Assembly: GCA_947494825.1 (NCBI GenBank)
Contig: CANLWN010000004.1
Coordinates: 248,001 to 312,000 of the forward strand
Direction: 5' to 3'
From: an uncultured Flavobacteriaceae bacterium
GTDB taxonomy: Bacteria; Bacteroidota; Bacteroidia; Flavobacteriales; Flavobacteriaceae
Length of the DNA: 64,000 nucleotides
Part shown: in pieces, positions 1 to 9,192 of the stretch
Position numbering within the stretch: the stretch's first letter is position 1
Layout of the letters: every line of letters starts with the position of its first letter
The notes under the pieces: generated by a model
The model's database searches: none
The model's input: the letters and a program-made list of their open reading frames with translations, nothing else
Told to the model about the DNA's origin: nothing
Made by a program: the position numbers and the translations under genes

Positions 1-501
1 TGGTCCCGCAATTAATTGGGGAAACATTGATATATACAAGGCCAAGGAGACCAAACTTTTTTGAGAGTCAACCTTTTCGTAATAAACATCGATTAGATAG
101 GACATTCCCTGAAATGTGAAAAATGAAATACCGATCGGTAATATTATTTCATTTAAGCTTGAAAAACTTAAAATTCCCATTTCATTGATATTGGTAATAA
201 TAAAGTTTGTGTACTTGAAATAACCAAGCATCAAGACATTCATCGCCACAAAAAAGAATAAGAAAGCCCTGGATGCTACTGGCCTACCTTCCCGAGCCAT
301 AAGATTTATCAAAATTCCTCCCAGATAATTGATTGAAATTGAAAAAATCATCAGCATAACCAGTTTTTGCTCTCCCCAAGCATAAAAAAAAAGACTAGAT
401 ATTGTAAGAAATATATTCCTCAGTCTAGTATTAATCAAGTAATAGATAATAAGAACTAAGGGTAAAAAAATGAAAAGGAAAGTAATGGAACTAAATACCA
501 T
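1..501 (-). CDS. MBOAT family O-acyltransferase (AlgI-like), N-terminal part, cut by window edge
   Basis: The 167 codons present are open from an ATG 6 bp after the rmlD stop to the window edge. The product is strongly hydrophobic with several membrane spans. It carries the signature of AlgI/DltB-type membrane-bound O-acyltransferases: PIGISFFTFQGMSYLID, then FPQLIAGP at the edge. Known family members move acyl groups, usually acetyl, across the inner membrane onto extracellular polysaccharide. As the last visible gene of the wzz-rml operon, it probably decorates the rhamnose-containing polymer; that is inference. The catalytic His of MBOAT proteins lies further downstream and is not in the window. 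The family assignment is firm, the substrate is not. Confidence 0.85.
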   Translation of the reverse strand, partial: MVFSSITFLFIFLPLVLIIYYLINTRLRNIFLTISSLFFYAWGEQKLVMLMIFSISINYLGGILINLMAREGRPVASRAFLFFFVAMNVLMLGYFKYTNFIITNINEMGILSFSSLNEIILPIGISFFTFQGMSYLIDVYYEKVDSQKSLVSLALYISMFPQLIAGP

Positions 502-507
502 AATACC

Positions 508-1365
508 TTAATGAGTTTTCAATAGTGAAAAGCAACTGATTAAACTATCGCTCCAAAATGGAATTGCAATTTTAAAGGTATTTATTGCTTTCATTTTGCT
601 AAGGTTGCTGTTTTTAGGTCTCCTGGCCGGGGTTGGGTAGTCCAAGGTACTAATAGAGTTGACTTTGATGTTCAATTCGGCAACCTCAAAGATTTTAGCC
701 GCAAAGTCATACCAACTTATTGTACCTTCATTACTATAATGGTATAGACCATATTCTTCCCTCTTATTCGTTATCAAGAACAATATGAAGGTGGCCAAGT
801 CCCCAGCATAAGTTGGAGAACCAACCTGATCATTGACCACGCTTATTTCTTTGTTTTCATTTCCCAGCTTTAGCATTGTTTTCATAAAATTGCGTCCATA
901 TTCCGAATACACCCATGATGTTCTTACAATGAAGTATTCTTCCAATATGTCCTGGACATAGCTTTCGCCTAGCAATTTGGAAGCTCCATAAACACCTAAG
1001 GGTCTCGGTTTGTCTTCCTCTGTATAGGGCATTGTTTTTTTTCCATCAAATACAAAATCCGTAGAAATATGAATTAATTTGCTATTATTTGCGCTACATG
1101 CTTCCGCCAAAGTTTTTACCGCTTCCGCATTAATCAAATACGCCTTATCCACTTGAGATTCAGCAAGGTCAACGGCCGTATATGCAGCACAATTTATACA
1201 GTAGTCAAATTTGTATTCTTTGAAGCAGTTTTCAATAGCCCTGGAATCTGTAATGTCCAATTCTTTGTAATCCGTAAAAACAAATTGCCATTCCGGGTAA
1301 CCCTTGGCAACATCTTGAATACATCTTCCCAGCTGTCCCTTAGAACCGGTAACCAATATTTTCAT
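508..1365 (-). CDS. rmlD: dTDP-4-dehydrorhamnose reductase
   Basis: Last step of dTDP-L-rhamnose synthesis: NAD(P)H-dependent reduction of dTDP-4-keto-L-rhamnose in the cytoplasm. The 285 residues match the usual family size. The N-terminal Rossmann motif is GSKGQLG (residues 7-13). STDFVFDG is at 101-108. The short-chain dehydrogenase pair Tyr126/Lys130 sits in YGASK. The start overlaps the rmlC stop by 4 bp (ATGA), indicating translational coupling. The MBOAT gene follows after 6 bp. Also called rfbD. Confidence 0.95.
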   Translation of the reverse strand: MKILVTGSKGQLGRCIQDVAKGYPEWQFVFTDYKELDITDSRAIENCFKEYKFDYCINCAAYTAVDLAESQVDKAYLINAEAVKTLAEACSANNSKLIHISTDFVFDGKKTMPYTEEDKPRPLGVYGASKLLGESYVQDILEEYFIVRTSWVYSEYGRNFMKTMLKLGNENKEISVVNDQVGSPTYAGDLATFILFLITNKREEYGLYHYSNEGTISWYDFAAKIFEVAELNIKVNSISTLDYPTPARRPKNSNLSKMKAINTFKIAIPFWSDSLISCFSLLKTH

Positions 1366-1910
1366 GCTATCTTGGCATTTTTGAATTCGGGCAAAAGCCT
1401 ATCCCTTTCAGAAACGCTTATATCCGTTTGCGGCAGGCCCCAATCGATACCCAATTCTTTATCATTGTAGACGATTCCCCCTTCTGAAGACTTGTTATAA
1501 AAATTATCGCATTTGTAAAAAAAGGTGGCTGATTCGCTCAGTACCGCAAAGCCATGGGCAAAGCCTCTTGGAACAAAAAGTTGTTTTTTGTTTTCCGCTG
1601 ATAATTCTATGGCTACATGTTTGCCAAAAGTCTCAGACTCTCTTCTGATATCTACGGCCACGTCCAAAACCCTTCCTTGTAGTACTCTAACCAATTTGGC
1701 CTGGGCATACGCTTCTAACTGATAATGCAAGGCCCTAACAACCCCGTAATGGGAAAATGATTGGTTATCCTGGACGAAATGAACTTCACTTTCCACCAGG
1801 GCATTGAATTTCCTTTGATTGAAGCTTTCAAAAAAATAACCTCTTTCATCAACGAAAACATTCGGTTCCAATACGAAACAGCCTTTAAGCTCGGTTTCCG
1901 TAGCAATCAT
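1362..1910 (-). CDS. rmlC: dTDP-4-dehydrorhamnose 3,5-epimerase
   Basis: Third step of dTDP-L-rhamnose synthesis: epimerisation at C3 and C5 of dTDP-4-keto-6-deoxyglucose. The protein is a 182-residue cupin of normal length. Conserved family features visible are the [10 protein letters not shown] segment (21-30), the catalytic-base His62 in RALHYQ, the [12 protein letters not shown] strand region (77-88), VPRGFAHGF (113-121) and the likely catalytic Tyr132. It overlaps its neighbours rmlA and rmlD by 4 bp on each side, so it sits in a tight operon. No anomaly seen. Also called rfbC. Confidence 0.95.
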   Translation of the reverse strand: MIATETELKGCFVLEPNVFVDERGYFFESFNQRKFNALVESEVHFVQDNQSFSHYGVVRALHYQLEAYAQAKLVRVLQGRVLDVAVDIRRESETFGKHVAIELSAENKKQLFVPRGFAHGFAVLSESATFFYKCDNFYNKSSEGGIVYNDKELGIDWGLPQTDISVSERDRLLPEFKNAKIA

Positions 1911-2779
1911 TTTATCTTCCTTTTTAAAATCCCCAGTAGATTTCTGCCGTAACCGCTTTTCATTAGCGGTTTCGTCAATGCTATGAATTGGTCCCTGTCT
2001 ATAAATCCCATCTCAAAAGCAGCAGCTTCAATTGCTCCTATTTTTAAACCTTGGCGTTCTTCGATTACTTCTACAAACTGCGAGGCCTGCATTAGAGATT
2101 GAAACGTTCCCGTGTCTAGCCAAGCGGTTCCCCTGTCCAAAATGCTAACATTCAGCTTTCGCTTGTGCAAATAGACTTTGTTTACATCTGTAATTTCCAA
2201 TTCACCTCGAGCGCTTGGTGATATATTCTTGGCAATTTGCACCACCTCATTGTCATAAAAATAAATTCCTGGAACCGCATAGTTCGATTTTGGATGCTCG
2301 GGTTTTTCCTCTATACTAATGGCCTTCCCCTCTTCGTTAAATTCCACTACCCCATACCGTTCAGGATCATTGACCCTATATGCATAGATGATTCCCCCAT
2401 CGGGGTCGTTATTGGCCTGTAGCAGTTTGGCCAATCCAGAACCATAAAATATATTGTCTCCCAAGATAAGGGCCACCTTGTCCTTGCCAATAAACTGTTC
2501 CGCTATGATAAAGGCTTCCGCAAGCCCATTTGGCGCTTGCTGCACGGCATACGAAAAGCTACATCCGTATTTTTTTCCATCCCCCAATAGATCCTCAAAA
2601 AGGCTCAGGTCCTTGGGTGTAGAAATAATCAATATTTCGCGAATACCGGCATACATCAGTGTAGACAACGGATAATAGATCATCGGCTTGTCATATATGG
2701 GCATCAATTGCTTGCTTACCGAAAGCGTCAATGGATGTAAACGTGTGCCGGAACCACCGGCCAAAACAATTCCCTTCAT
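1907..2779 (-). CDS. rmlA: glucose-1-phosphate thymidylyltransferase
   Basis: First committed step of dTDP-rhamnose synthesis: glucose-1-phosphate plus dTTP gives dTDP-glucose and pyrophosphate. The 290 residues are the usual length. The nucleotidyltransferase motif [11 protein letters not shown] starts at residue 8, and the conserved lysine of [18 protein letters not shown] follows. LGDNIFYG provides the metal-binding Asp. [15 protein letters not shown] and the [11 protein letters not shown] segment are also typical. It is coupled to rmlB upstream and rmlC downstream by 4-bp overlaps. In this family, activity is commonly feedback-inhibited by dTDP-rhamnose. Also called rfbA. Confidence 0.96.
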   Translation of the reverse strand: MKGIVLAGGSGTRLHPLTLSVSKQLMPIYDKPMIYYPLSTLMYAGIREILIISTPKDLSLFEDLLGDGKKYGCSFSYAVQQAPNGLAEAFIIAEQFIGKDKVALILGDNIFYGSGLAKLLQANNDPDGGIIYAYRVNDPERYGVVEFNEEGKAISIEEKPEHPKSNYAVPGIYFYDNEVVQIAKNISPSARGELEITDVNKVYLHKRKLNVSILDRGTAWLDTGTFQSLMQASQFVEVIEERQGLKIGAIEAAAFEMGFIDRDQFIALTKPLMKSGYGRNLLGILKRKIK

Positions 2780-3828
2780 TCGGCGTACATTTTTTTATAA
2801 TATTCCCGGTACTCACCAGAAGTAACATGTTCCAACCAGGCTCCATTGGTCAAGTACCAGTCTATCGTATATTCCAATCCCTCTTCAAAAGTCACAGACG
2901 GTTCCCAACCCAGTTCCTTGTTTATTTTACTTGCGTCTATTGCATAACGCAGGTCATGACCCGGGCGGTCCTTGACAAAAGAAATTAGCCTTTCCGAGGT
3001 CCCTTTCGCTCTTCCCAGCTTCTGGTCCATAAGCTTGCAAAGCAATTTGACCAGGTCAATATTTTGCCATTCGTTAAATCCCCCGATGTTATAAGTCTCC
3101 TGCCCTTTCCCTTTATGGAATATCAAGTCAATTGCCACAGCGTGATCTTCAACGAACAACCAGTCGCGGGTATATTTTCCATCACCATATACGGGCAAGG
3201 GAATATTGTTTATTATATTGTTTATGAAAAGTGGTATGAGTTTTTCCGGGAAATGGTTTGGCCCATAGTTATTAGAGCAGTTCGATATTACATAGGGAAG
3301 CCCATAAGTTTCTCCATAAGCCCTTACAAAATGATCTGAACTTGCCTTGGAGGCAGAATATGGCGAATTGGGATCATAAGCGGTACGCTCGGTAAACAAT
3401 CCTTTACTGCCCAAGGTGCCATAAACCTCATCCGTACTAATGTGATAAAAGCGCTTTTTGGAATACGCTCCTTTCCAAGCGTCCCTGGCTGAATTCAGTA
3501 AATTGACCGTGCCGATAATGTTTGTTCTTACGAAGGCCAAGGGGTCGGAAATGGATCGGTCCACATGTGATTCTGCGGCCAAATGTATTACGCCATCAAA
3601 ATCATATTTGGCAAACAGGCTTTGGACAAAATCGACATCAACGATATCTCCCTTTATAAAAGTGTAATTGGAATACCCTTCAACATCCTTTAAATTCTCC
3701 AAATTTCCCGCATAGGTCAGCACATCGAGATTGTAAATGTTATACCCAGCATAGCCTTTCACAAACCTCCTTACAACATGGGATCCGATAAAACCTGCTC
3801 CTCCTGTGATTAAAATATTCTTTGCCAT
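2776..3828 (-). CDS. rmlB: dTDP-glucose 4,6-dehydratase
   Basis: Second step of dTDP-rhamnose synthesis: NAD-dependent oxidation, dehydration and reduction of dTDP-glucose to the 4-keto-6-deoxy sugar. The extended SDR protein has 350 residues. It carries GGAGFIGSH (8-16) for NAD binding, [12 protein letters not shown], the STDEVYG motif containing the active-site Asp/Glu pair, YSASK with the catalytic Tyr and Lys, and RDWLFVEDH. It is the first rml gene of the operon and lies 47 bp after the Wzz-like gene, with no separate -7 box seen between them. Also called rfbB. Confidence 0.96.
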   Translation of the reverse strand: MAKNILITGGAGFIGSHVVRRFVKGYAGYNIYNLDVLTYAGNLENLKDVEGYSNYTFIKGDIVDVDFVQSLFAKYDFDGVIHLAAESHVDRSISDPLAFVRTNIIGTVNLLNSARDAWKGAYSKKRFYHISTDEVYGTLGSKGLFTERTAYDPNSPYSASKASSDHFVRAYGETYGLPYVISNCSNNYGPNHFPEKLIPLFINNIINNIPLPVYGDGKYTRDWLFVEDHAVAIDLIFHKGKGQETYNIGGFNEWQNIDLVKLLCKLMDQKLGRAKGTSERLISFVKDRPGHDLRYAIDASKINKELGWEPSVTFEEGLEYTIDWYLTNGAWLEHVTSGEYREYYKKMYAE

Positions 3829-3875
3829 AATTATGCGTCCTGTGAAATAATGGAATTAATGCTTGGTGTTGATTC

Positions 3876-4868
3876 TTACAACTGCATTTCGGCAGCCTTG
3901 CGATTAAGGTATTTGCCTATGGAAATTAAAAAGAAAAGCCCAATGAGAATAGAGGGAATCAAAATAATGTTCTTCCCAAAAAAAGGCTTTTGAACTTGCT
4001 GCGGTTTTCCAAAATTGATGATGCTTATGGCCTGTGTATGTTCCTTCAGCTCGATTCTTTTTTGTTCCGTATCCCTGATCAAAACGTTCTTTAGCTCAAA
4101 AAGCCCTCGGACGTCCACGCGTTCCTCGTTGTCCAAGACAATCCTATTCTCATTTTGGGAATCTCCTGCAACCGCTAATTTATCCGTATAGTTTGCGATT
4201 AGCTCATCGAGCTGTGCAATCAAAACCTCATTCTTGGCTATTTTCTCCTTGGCGTTTTCATTGTACACTTGGGTCAAATCCGCAAAATAACCATTGGAAT
4301 TAATATAATCCATTATTTTTTTCGCGGCTTCCTGTCCTTTTTTGGCATCCTTGAAGTAAAAGCTGATACGATGGTTCAAAGAGCTTTTGTTCAGGATTTC
4401 CGACCGAACCACATCCGAGACTATAGCGCTGTTGTCAAACTTCTCCAAGAGTTCCAAATACTCCAAATCTATCTCATTGTCTGTTCCGGTGGCCGGACCA
4501 ATTATGATTTCAAACCCGCGCCAATCCATGTCCTCAATCCCGATGGAATTATAGAAAGTCGAATCCTTGGCCTTTGCATTGGCTTGTAATTCATCGACCA
4601 CGTCGTAGAGATAGTTCTTACTCTCCAAATTCGGCTTTACGATGACATCTGTCTTTAGTTTTTCATTGGTGATTTGGTTTAAGCCAAAACCTAGGGCAGC
4701 GCCCAATATCGCCAACCCCCCTAAAATAATCGCATTTCGTTTTAGGTATAAAAACAGCTTTAAAAATGCTTTGAACAGCCTTTGAAATACATCCCCGATC
4801 ATTTGGAACAGTTGTCCCAAATCTATCTCATCCGAGGAATTACCGTTATGTGGTCCGTTTTCTGCCAT
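3876..4868 (-). CDS. Wzz-like chain-length determinant / polysaccharide export inner-membrane protein
   Basis: A 330-residue protein with the two-span topology of polysaccharide co-polymerases. An acidic N-terminal tail (SSDEIDLGQLFQMIGD) precedes a first membrane helix at about 46-64. A largely helical periplasmic region of about 230 residues follows, with a second helix near 299-317 and a short basic C-terminus. There is no tyrosine-kinase domain. Wzz proteins set O-antigen or capsule chain length, and the position just before rmlBACD fits. Sequence similarity to classic Wzz is weak by eye; the call rests on topology, the N-terminal motif and context. It starts 2 bp after the upstream gene's stop, so they are probably co-translated. 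Confidence 0.7.
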   Translation of the reverse strand: MAENGPHNGNSSDEIDLGQLFQMIGDVFQRLFKAFLKLFLYLKRNAIILGGLAILGAALGFGLNQITNEKLKTDVIVKPNLESKNYLYDVVDELQANAKAKDSTFYNSIGIEDMDWRGFEIIIGPATGTDNEIDLEYLELLEKFDNSAIVSDVVRSEILNKSSLNHRISFYFKDAKKGQEAAKKIMDYINSNGYFADLTQVYNENAKEKIAKNEVLIAQLDELIANYTDKLAVAGDSQNENRIVLDNEERVDVRGLFELKNVLIRDTEQKRIELKEHTQAISIINFGKPQQVQKPFFGKNIILIPSILIGLFFLISIGKYLNRKAAEMQL

Positions 4869-4870
4869 GC

Positions 4871-6565
4871 TTATGAATTGAATATTTGTTCTAAAATCTT
4901 ATCGGTAATCAGGTAGGTGGGCTTTACTCCCGTTGTCCCCAATCCGCCCGACGCTAAGGTACTTCCCGTTTCCAAAGGGTTGTCCGAGGCATAATAGGCA
5001 TATCTCACCTTTACATCCTCGCGGATGCTCTTTCTAACTTTTGAGGCCGACTGTATCGCTTTTTGATAATGTACGCCTTCCATCTCCAGGCCAATGACGT
5101 TCCAAGTGGATTCATGGAAGAATTTCAAAATGTCCCTATTCTGCAGGGAAGTGCCCAAAACCGTAACCATAGTGCCTTCCAGTACCTTAAGCCCATAGCC
5201 CTTAAAATCCACGGAACACAATTCGTTTTCGAAGGGATAATTATCCCCCGTACCCTCAAAGATATGGGCCGATGGTATCATTAAATCGCCCTTTCCACCT
5301 TCCAAAATACCAGCTTTCCCCATGATGGAAATGGAGGCTACATCCAGGAACACTTTTTCACCCTCTTGATTTTCAAAAGGTTTTAGAAACTCGTCAATGG
5401 TCTCATAGGCCTGCTCGCCAAAAGCGTAGTCCATCACAAATATAACCGGTTTTGTGTCGTCCGAGGCCCCCTTGGGAAAATCATAACAACAGGCGCCTTT
5501 GCTTAATTTTGCCGTATCAAAAATCTGGACATCTATGTTGGTCCCCGACAGATCGTCCATGGCAATCATGCCATTTTTCTTCGCCAGGGTGGTCACTTTT
5601 TGGCGCAGGGCCATATTGTCCAATGAACTCAGCGCCTCGTAAATCTCCAGGGAGCCATTATCAGGGAATTCCTTTGCCAACGCCTTTCGGGCGAACAGGG
5701 AATTCATCACACTGTGCATATTGGCACTTATGATATGGATGGGCCTACCCAGGAGGCCATGTGCCTTCAATAGCTCCTTTATCGTATTTGCCCATCGCTC
5801 CCCGTGAATATGATGGCCAAGACGTTCGCGCAGGATGGTGCCGAAGGTAATCGCTCTACGCTCTCCAGTAGTTTCCTCCTCGATCGCCAGTTTTCCCAGC
5901 CAGTAGATTATTTTTAAAAAACGCTCGGGGTTTTTCTTGCTCGCCAAACGCTGGTACACCTCCAGCACTTCCACAAAAGATCGTCCAAGAATATTTGCGG
6001 TATGCAACAAGGCTACCTCCCTTTCGTCTTGGGAGAGCTTTTCCTTTTTCACCGCCGCTTCCAGTTTGTTCCAATCGCGTATGGTCTTGTCCGTATCCTC
6101 GATCAAGACACGTTTGCTGATTTTGCTGGACTCAATAAACAAAAAGGTAAGGTGGGTAAGGATATCATAAATATCCGATCGCCCCCGTGTAATCTCTATG
6201 TTCATCTGCTCTTCATCTATCCGATAGCAGTTTCTTCTTCTTTTTGGCGGGATAATGGGCTTAAAGTGCGACTTGGCATAGCCCTCATCCGAGGTTAGGT
6301 TAATGAAACGACACTGCTCTATGCCTTCTGGAAGGCGTTCCAAAACGTAGACCAGGCCATTTAGCTCGGCCTTTTCTTCCGCAATGGATCCGTAGATCTC
6401 CGGACGCAGCAGTAGGAGCGCATTCCTAAGCGCTTCCCCGGATACTCCGGAAGGCTTATAAAATCCCCTGTTGAACAAATGGCGCATGGTAATGTACAAA
6501 CGTTCAATGGCATTGGTAGATTCCTGTGCTCGGGTATTGTTCGTTGTGTTCGCTGTTTTGCTCAT
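4871..6565 (-). CDS. conserved Bacteroidota protein of unknown function (DUF6909-like)
   Basis: A 564-residue soluble protein with no signal peptide or membrane span. I associate it, from memory and tentatively, with DUF6909, a family found in Flavobacteria. The N-terminal 200 residues look helical and include a basic PPKRRRNCYRI stretch. The C-terminal part contains VTVLGTSLQNRD followed by GLEMEGVHYQKAI (from residue 492) and YYASDNP. This resembles the substrate-binding Met-Glu region and following Ser-Asp of nucleoside phosphorylases and AMP nucleosidases. It heads the wzz-rml transcript: a -7 box lies 15 bp upstream and the Wzz-like gene begins 2 bp downstream. Its function, and any link to polysaccharide, are unknown. 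Confidence 0.6.
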   Translation of the reverse strand: MSKTANTTNNTRAQESTNAIERLYITMRHLFNRGFYKPSGVSGEALRNALLLLRPEIYGSIAEEKAELNGLVYVLERLPEGIEQCRFINLTSDEGYAKSHFKPIIPPKRRRNCYRIDEEQMNIEITRGRSDIYDILTHLTFLFIESSKISKRVLIEDTDKTIRDWNKLEAAVKKEKLSQDEREVALLHTANILGRSFVEVLEVYQRLASKKNPERFLKIIYWLGKLAIEEETTGERRAITFGTILRERLGHHIHGERWANTIKELLKAHGLLGRPIHIISANMHSVMNSLFARKALAKEFPDNGSLEIYEALSSLDNMALRQKVTTLAKKNGMIAMDDLSGTNIDVQIFDTAKLSKGACCYDFPKGASDDTKPVIFVMDYAFGEQAYETIDEFLKPFENQEGEKVFLDVASISIMGKAGILEGGKGDLMIPSAHIFEGTGDNYPFENELCSVDFKGYGLKVLEGTMVTVLGTSLQNRDILKFFHESTWNVIGLEMEGVHYQKAIQSASKVRKSIREDVKVRYAYYASDNPLETGSTLASGGLGTTGVKPTYLITDKILEQIFNS

Positions 6566-6579
6566 AAAAAAAGTTCTGG

Positions 6580-6587
6580 CAAAATTA
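6580..6587 (-). promoter_or_regulatory. -7 promoter box for the 6565-1 polysaccharide operon
   Basis: Read on the minus strand this is TAATTTTG, matching the Bacteroidota -7 consensus TAnnTTTG. It lies 14 nt before the ATG of the first gene and 32 bp after the end of the upstream GH3 gene. No convincing -33 TTG was identified. Confidence 0.45.
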
Positions 6588-6619
6588 CAATTTAAATTTA
6601 TGATTTTAAGAACTGGCGC

Positions 6620-8116
6620 CTACTTTCTATACTTGCTTAGAAGGTCTGCCACCTTCCGGTCGTTCGCCAAACGCTGCACCTTGTTTTGTCCTCCAAGTTT
6701 TCCAATGGATTTCATATAATCCCGGAACCCCCCTGGTCTAATGGACGTTATTTTGAGCGGCTGTAGTATTTTCCCCGTTATCAAGTCCAAATAATAGCTG
6801 TTCTGCTCCTGCAAGGTGGTATCCAATATATGGGCAAAGTGGGCTGGGTCTTCTGGAGTCTTCTCGAACTCGATCAACCATTCGTGGTAAGGGAGTTCCT
6901 CCTTTTCCGGTGTTATTCTCGGCGCTACCGTAAATTCGTTTACGCTGGCCCCGGTTTGGTCAATGGCCGCCTTCATGGCCTCTTCCACTTCCTTGGCAAT
7001 AACGTGTTCACCAAAGGCCGAGATAAAGTGCTTTATTCGCCCCGAGACCACTATCCTATAGGGTTTGGTAGAAATAAACTGAACGGTATCTCCTAGGTTA
7101 TAGGCCCAAAGGCCGGCATTGGTCGTGATAATCATTACATAGTTTACCCCTGGGACCACTTCTCCGAGGGTAAGACGCTTGGCACCATCGTTAAAAAACT
7201 CTTCGGCCTTAACAAACTCATAAAAGATGCCCGAATTGAGCAGTAGCAGCATCCCTTTTTCCTTTTGTGAATCCTGATAGGCAAAGAATCCTTCGCTGGC
7301 CGGAAACAACTCGATACTATCTACCCGTCTTCCGATCAGTCTTTCAAACTTGGCCCGATAGGGTTCGTAGTTGACCCCCCCATAAATAAAGAGCTGAAAA
7401 TTTGGGAAAAGTTCACCTACCTTCTGGTGGTGCTTGGCGTTTAGCTTTTCAAAGTACATCTGTACCCAGGAGGGGATTCCCGCAATCACGGTCATATTTT
7501 GGTCCTCCGTCTCCCGTACTATCTCATTTACCTTGGTTTCCCAATCTGCTATGCAATTAGTCTCCCAACTGGGCAATCGGTTTTTTTGAAGGTACTTGGG
7601 TACGTAGTGGGCCGATATTCCGGACAAGCGCCCCAATTTAATGCCGTTCTTTTCCTGCATTTCCGGGCTGCCTTGTAAAAAAATCATTTTGCCGTTTACA
7701 AAATTGGCATTCCCCGTTTCATGGATGTAACTCAAAATGGCATTTCTGGAGGCCTCTACCTGGTGCTTTATGGAGGCCTTGGTTATCGGAATGTACTTGG
7801 CTCCGGAGGTAGTGCCCGAAGTCTTCGCAAAATAAATGGGCTTTCCGGGCCATAGTACATGTTGCTCCCCTGCAACGACCCTTTCCACATAGGACTTTAA
7901 GGCTTCATAATCCCTTATGGGCACACGGGATACAAAATCGCTATGCGATTGAATTTGATCAAAGCCGTGGTCCCTTCCAAAATGGGTATCCCTGGCGGTA
8001 CGGACAAGGTCATGGAAGACCTGCTCTTGCGTCCTTAAGGGATCGTTGATCCATTTGGTCGTCTTTCCGGCAATTTTTTTGGCGAAAATTTTAGCGGCAA
8101 ACGATTTTATCGACAT
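6620..8116 (-). CDS. GH3 (auxin-responsive promoter) family acyl-adenylate/amido synthetase-like protein
   Basis: A 498-residue member of the GH3 branch of adenylate-forming enzymes. In plants these conjugate amino acids to acyl acids. Bacterial members are common in Bacteroidota but have no settled substrate. The ATP-binding motif TSGTTSGAKYIPI is at 99-111. GGVNYEPYRAKFE, ELFPASEGFFAYQ and YNLGDTVQFIS correspond to later ATP/AMP-binding motifs. FGEHVIAKEVEEA begins the C-terminal cap domain. The gene starts 7 bp after the M23 peptidase stop and shares its transcript. Family assignment is strong, the substrate unknown. Confidence 0.88.
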   Translation of the reverse strand: MSIKSFAAKIFAKKIAGKTTKWINDPLRTQEQVFHDLVRTARDTHFGRDHGFDQIQSHSDFVSRVPIRDYEALKSYVERVVAGEQHVLWPGKPIYFAKTSGTTSGAKYIPITKASIKHQVEASRNAILSYIHETGNANFVNGKMIFLQGSPEMQEKNGIKLGRLSGISAHYVPKYLQKNRLPSWETNCIADWETKVNEIVRETEDQNMTVIAGIPSWVQMYFEKLNAKHHQKVGELFPNFQLFIYGGVNYEPYRAKFERLIGRRVDSIELFPASEGFFAYQDSQKEKGMLLLLNSGIFYEFVKAEEFFNDGAKRLTLGEVVPGVNYVMIITTNAGLWAYNLGDTVQFISTKPYRIVVSGRIKHFISAFGEHVIAKEVEEAMKAAIDQTGASVNEFTVAPRITPEKEELPYHEWLIEFEKTPEDPAHFAHILDTTLQEQNSYYLDLITGKILQPLKITSIRPGGFRDYMKSIGKLGGQNKVQRLANDRKVADLLSKYRK

Positions 8117-8123
8117 GCAATGA

Positions 8124-8993
8124 TTATTTAAAATCGATATAGTCCTTAGGGTTTACCGGACTTCCGTTGTTCCAAAGTTCAAAATGGAGATGGGGACCTG
8201 TGGTCAATTCCCCGGTATTCCCCACGGACGCAATGACCTCCCCAATGCGGACAATATCTCCCTGGGCCTTGTTTAACGAACCGTTGTGTTTATAAACCGA
8301 GATAAGGCCTTCCTTGTGTTCCAGGATGATGACATAACCGGTTTCGGAGGTCCACTCAGCAAAAATGACCATGCCATCGGCCACAGCCTTTACCGGTGCG
8401 TCCTTAGCGGCAACCACGTCTACTGCAAAATGTTTTTTCTCCGCATCGTACTCTTGCGACACCGTGCCGCTTACCGGGGTAAACAGGATTAGGCTTTTAC
8501 TTCCCGGTGCGCGCTCAAAAAGATTGTACTTGTCTTCCAAAGCCACCTGGGCCCTTAACAGGGAGTCCTCCCTGATAGGGGTTAAATCAACGGTGGACGG
8601 GTCTAATTTAAACTGTTCGAAGAGCGAATCCCTATTAATCTCACTGTTTTCGATATCTCCCTTTAGAACCAGCCGTATGTTGTCCAAATACCTATTGGTA
8701 TAATTTAAAACCGTCACCAGGGAATCCGTTTTATAGGTTAGTTCGGTAGCCTGGCGCTTAAGGCGGGTGGAGGAATATCCGGGAATATATTCCCGCAAGG
8801 GGGTAAAAGCGATCAAAAGGGTAGTAAGGCCAATAAGACCAATGATGACCAGAGATCCGGTAACAAATACATTGAGCCGGCTTAATTTAAAGGAAAGCTT
8901 TTCTTCAAAAGTACTTTCATTGAGAATAACCAAGCGATACTTGTGCAGTAACTTTCTTTTGATTTCCTTCCTTTTTCTTTCTTTTTTGGCCAT
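8124..8993 (-). CDS. M23 family peptidoglycan endopeptidase, membrane-anchored
   Basis: A 289-residue periplasmic zinc metallopeptidase. It has a basic N-terminus, one membrane helix at about residues 44-64, a linker with helical character (about 75-165) and a C-terminal LytM domain (about 175-285). Zinc ligands are visible as HFAVD (HxxxD) and GPHLHFE (HxH). Such proteins cut peptide cross-links or, when degenerate, activate amidases; here the ligands are intact. The ATG chosen is 9 nt inside the longest frame, because the upstream TTG lies within the -7 box TATATTTG and could not be in the transcript. GH3 follows after 7 bp. Confidence 0.9.
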   Translation of the reverse strand: MAKKERKRKEIKRKLLHKYRLVILNESTFEEKLSFKLSRLNVFVTGSLVIIGLIGLTTLLIAFTPLREYIPGYSSTRLKRQATELTYKTDSLVTVLNYTNRYLDNIRLVLKGDIENSEINRDSLFEQFKLDPSTVDLTPIREDSLLRAQVALEDKYNLFERAPGSKSLILFTPVSGTVSQEYDAEKKHFAVDVVAAKDAPVKAVADGMVIFAEWTSETGYVIILEHKEGLISVYKHNGSLNKAQGDIVRIGEVIASVGNTGELTTGPHLHFELWNNGSPVNPKDYIDFK

Positions 8994-8999
8994 CGTACG

Positions 9000-9007
9000 C
9001 AAATATA
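9000..9007 (-). promoter_or_regulatory. -7 promoter box for M23-GH3 transcript; suggests a leaderless start
   Basis: The minus strand reads TATATTTG and then six nt before the ATG of the M23 gene. With the usual distance from TAnnTTTG to the transcription start, RNA would begin at or next to the A of that ATG. This implies a leaderless or nearly leaderless message and decides the start codon. Confidence 0.5.
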
Positions 9008-9166
9008 AGGTTAGTATTGAATTTTGAGGGCAATCCCTTTTAAATTTCCATAAATTTCAAACTCGGCGCCATCCCTTATGTATACGAAAAATATCCACAT
9101 ATGGTCCAGCACAATTAAAATAGTACGGGGGCGTTATTATTAACAGCTTTCTAGTAACTTTTTTAG

Positions 9167-9174
9167 TACATTTG
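9167..9174 (+). promoter_or_regulatory. -7 promoter box for tatA
   Basis: TACATTTG matches the Bacteroidota consensus TAnnTTTG and lies 18 nt before the tatA ATG. The 190-bp spacer between the divergent M23 and tatA genes holds both promoters and nothing else recognised. Confidence 0.5.
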
Positions 9175-9192
9175 TCTTATAAATAAAATACC

